The notes beneath the pieces were generated by a model that was given only the letters and a program-made list of their open reading frames with translations, did not search any database and had not been told where the DNA came from. Shown one piece after another: positions 6,802 to 7,073 of a stretch of 7,073 bases of DNA. The position numbers and the translations under genes are program-made. Each line of letters begins with the position of its first letter. The first letter of the stretch is position 1. The stretch lies in NCBI GenBank assembly GCA_018672145.1, contig JABHGH010000084.1:1-7073 (forward strand), read 5' to 3'. Source of the stretch: Flavobacteriaceae bacterium. Lineage in GTDB: Bacteria; Bacteroidota; Bacteroidia; Flavobacteriales; Flavobacteriaceae.

Positions 6802-6828
6802 CAAATATAGAGGAATTTATAAAACAAA
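6802..6828 (-). promoter_or_regulatory. Probable promoter of the TonB-dependent receptor gene
   Basis: The minus strand carries TATATTTG (6809-6802), a full TAnnTTTG -7 box, preceded by TTTG (6828-6825) at a short 15-nt spacing instead of the usual 19-20. The predicted start near 6796 gives a leader of about 20 nt to the ATG at 6774. The 90-bp region 6775-6864 also serves ychF in the other direction; the best candidate there is TATATTTA at 6844-6851, one mismatch and without a clear -33 box, so I do not list it separately. Confidence 0.42.
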
Positions 6829-6864
6829 TAGTATTGCTGATTGTATATTTACCGAAATATTTTT

Positions 6865-7073
6865 ATGAAAGCAGGAATCGTCGGACTTCCCAACGTTGGT
6901 AAATCAACGCTTTTTAATTGCCTATCGAATGCCAAAGCGCAAAGTGCCAATTTTCCATTTTGTACTATTGAGCCAAACATTGGAGTCGTCAATGTGCCAG
7001 ACCCTCGACTTGAGCGTCTTGAATCGTTGGTAGACCCCGAACGTGTGATGCCAGCAACGGTGGAGATTGTCGA
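6865..7073 (+). CDS. ychF: Redox-regulated ATPase/GTPase YchF (Obg family), 5' part
   Basis: The first 69 codons of YchF (OLA1 in eukaryotes), a universally conserved cytoplasmic P-loop NTPase of the Obg group that associates with ribosomes and usually prefers ATP to GTP. The window shows the N-terminal MKAGIVGLPNVGKSTLFNCL with the P-loop GLPNVGKST at 7-15, then ANFPFCTIEPN at 28-38 (switch I region) and VPDPRLERL at 44-52, all close to the E. coli protein. The gene runs off the right edge, so the G4-equivalent motif that sets nucleotide preference, the coiled coil and the TGS domain are not seen. The ATG at 6865 matches the family start. It has no visible Shine-Dalgarno sequence; the upstream bases are A/T-rich (ATATTTTT), as usual for this phylum. 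Confidence 0.96.
   Translation, partial: MKAGIVGLPNVGKSTLFNCLSNAKAQSANFPFCTIEPNIGVVNVPDPRLERLESLVDPERVMPATVEIV

Overview
The window looks like chromosomal DNA of a marine-type member of the Bacteroidota, most likely a flavobacterium. The evidence is low-GC, A/T-tract-rich sequence, TAnnTTTG-type -7 promoter elements instead of TATAAT, almost no Shine-Dalgarno sequences, a TonB-dependent receptor with an N-terminal CarboxypepD_reg-like domain, and a DUF6787 small membrane protein. The organism is inferred from style and gene families; no marker gene in the window identifies it.

Layout. (1) From about 3642 down to 1, all on the minus strand, lies a compact probable operon: a LuxC-like acyl-CoA reductase, serC (phosphoserine aminotransferase), serA (short-form 3-phosphoglycerate dehydrogenase), a DUF6787 two-helix membrane protein, and the start of a small secreted His/Cys-rich protein that runs off the left edge. 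From serC onward the gaps are 7, 3 and 1 nt; a 68-nt gap separates the reductase from serC. (2) Divergent from it on the plus strand is a single 2[4Fe-4S] ferredoxin gene (3682-4035) of the Allochromatium type. The two divergent genes share a 39-bp intergenic space in which two opposing -7 elements abut exactly. (3) A strong, near-symmetric hairpin at 4036-4068 closes the ferredoxin transcript and probably also the convergent TonB-dependent receptor gene (4087-6774, minus). (4) At the right edge, divergent from the receptor gene, is the 5' end of the housekeeping ATPase/GTPase ychF.

Function. SerA and SerC carry out the first two steps from 3-phosphoglycerate to serine (oxidation to 3-phosphohydroxypyruvate, then transamination to phosphoserine). 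The phosphatase SerB is not here. The reductase and ferredoxin are predicted redox proteins, and their position next to serC/serA suggests a metabolic or regulatory link that the sequence alone cannot define. The receptor has no SusD-like partner in the window and is probably an independent outer-membrane uptake unit.

There is no sign of a mobile element, phage, CRISPR array, tRNA or rRNA. Most of the window is ordinary core genome. The most interesting points are the interlocked divergent promoters and the uncharacterised ferredoxin/LuxC-like reductase pair coupled to serine synthesis.
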